Source of the DNA: Acidimicrobiia bacterium
Lineage (GTDB): Bacteria > Actinomycetota > Acidimicrobiia > Acidimicrobiales > JACDCH01
DNA: 11,828 nt
Direction of reading: 5' to 3'
NCBI GenBank assembly: GCA_013694495.1
Contig: JACDCH010000342.1
Coordinates: forward strand, 1-11,828
The notes under the pieces were generated by a model, which made no database searches, was not told the DNA's origin, and saw only the letters and a list, made by a program, of their open reading frames with translations. Position numbers and translations under genes: made by a program. Positions 11,679-11,828 of the stretch are shown one piece after another; the first letter of the stretch is position 1; each line of letters opens with the position of its first letter.

Positions 11679-11828
11679 TCAGGTCTCCTCTGCAGGGGTC
11701 TCGGTGGCCGCGTCGGCCGCCGGGGATTCGTCTTCGGTGGTGGTCTCGGCCTCGGCGGCGGGCGCCGGGGCGGGGGTCTCGTCGGCGGGCGCCGCGTCGG
11801 CCACGGGGGCGTCGGCGGGCTCGGGTGT
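11679..11828 (-). CDS. rplJ: C-terminal end of probable ribosomal protein L10 (uL10), acidic tail
   Basis: The last 49 codons of a gene whose TGA (11681-11679) lies one base before rplL. Position makes it rplJ, whose product anchors bL12 dimers to the 23S rRNA stalk base. The visible part is only a low-complexity tail of Ala, Pro, Glu, Asp and Thr, ending ATETPAEET. No conserved uL10 residues fall in the window, so the name rests on gene order. Typical uL10 is about 165-180 aa and ends near its bL12-binding helix, so this acidic tail looks like a C-terminal extension, which is known in some actinobacterial L10 proteins. Confidence 0.75.
   Translation of the reverse strand, partial: TPEPADAPVADAAPADETPAPAPAAEAETTTEDESPAADAATETPAEET

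Overview
The window is the ribosomal protein / RNA polymerase region of a high-GC bacterium, with every convincing gene on the minus strand. Read 5' to 3' on that strand (high to low coordinates) the order is: end of a probable rplJ, rplL, rpoB, rpoC, an acyl-ACP desaturase, a 44-aa small protein, a 172-aa protein of unknown family, rpsL, rpsG and the start of fusA. High GC, GTG and TTG starts, TANNNT -10 boxes, a charged helical insert near the N-terminus of RpoC and a mycobacterial-style (DesA-like) soluble desaturase all point to an Actinobacterium. A deep lineage such as Acidimicrobiia would fit, but that is a guess from general appearance. tuf would be expected just beyond the left edge.

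Right part (7334-11828): rplJ and rplL are one base apart. The 318-base gap between rplL and rpoB holds two GC-rich hairpins, a well-spaced promoter (TTGACC-N17-TACCCT) and a leader of about 145 bases. rpoB and rpoC overlap by one base (TGATG). Middle (about 3180-3332): strong hairpins follow rpoC, and the next gene, a complete di-iron acyl-ACP desaturase, starts just downstream of a perfect 9+9 inverted repeat that covers its likely leaderless promoter. This looks like a TetR-type operator.

Left part (1-2260): after the desaturase comes a two-gene cassette, a 44-aa acidic peptide with a near-perfect Shine-Dalgarno coupled by an ATGA overlap to a Trp-rich 172-aa protein. The cassette ends in a hairpin. 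Then a promoter (TTGCAG-N18-TAGCCT) with a hairpin at the predicted mRNA 5' end drives the str operon, rpsL-rpsG-fusA, with another terminator-like hairpin between rpsG and fusA.

The ribosomal and polymerase genes are ordinary housekeeping genes. The parts most worth a second look are the small-peptide/172-aa cassette, the desaturase operator, and the RNA structures between the ribosomal protein and polymerase genes. No tRNA, rRNA, CRISPR array, insertion sequence or phage gene was seen.
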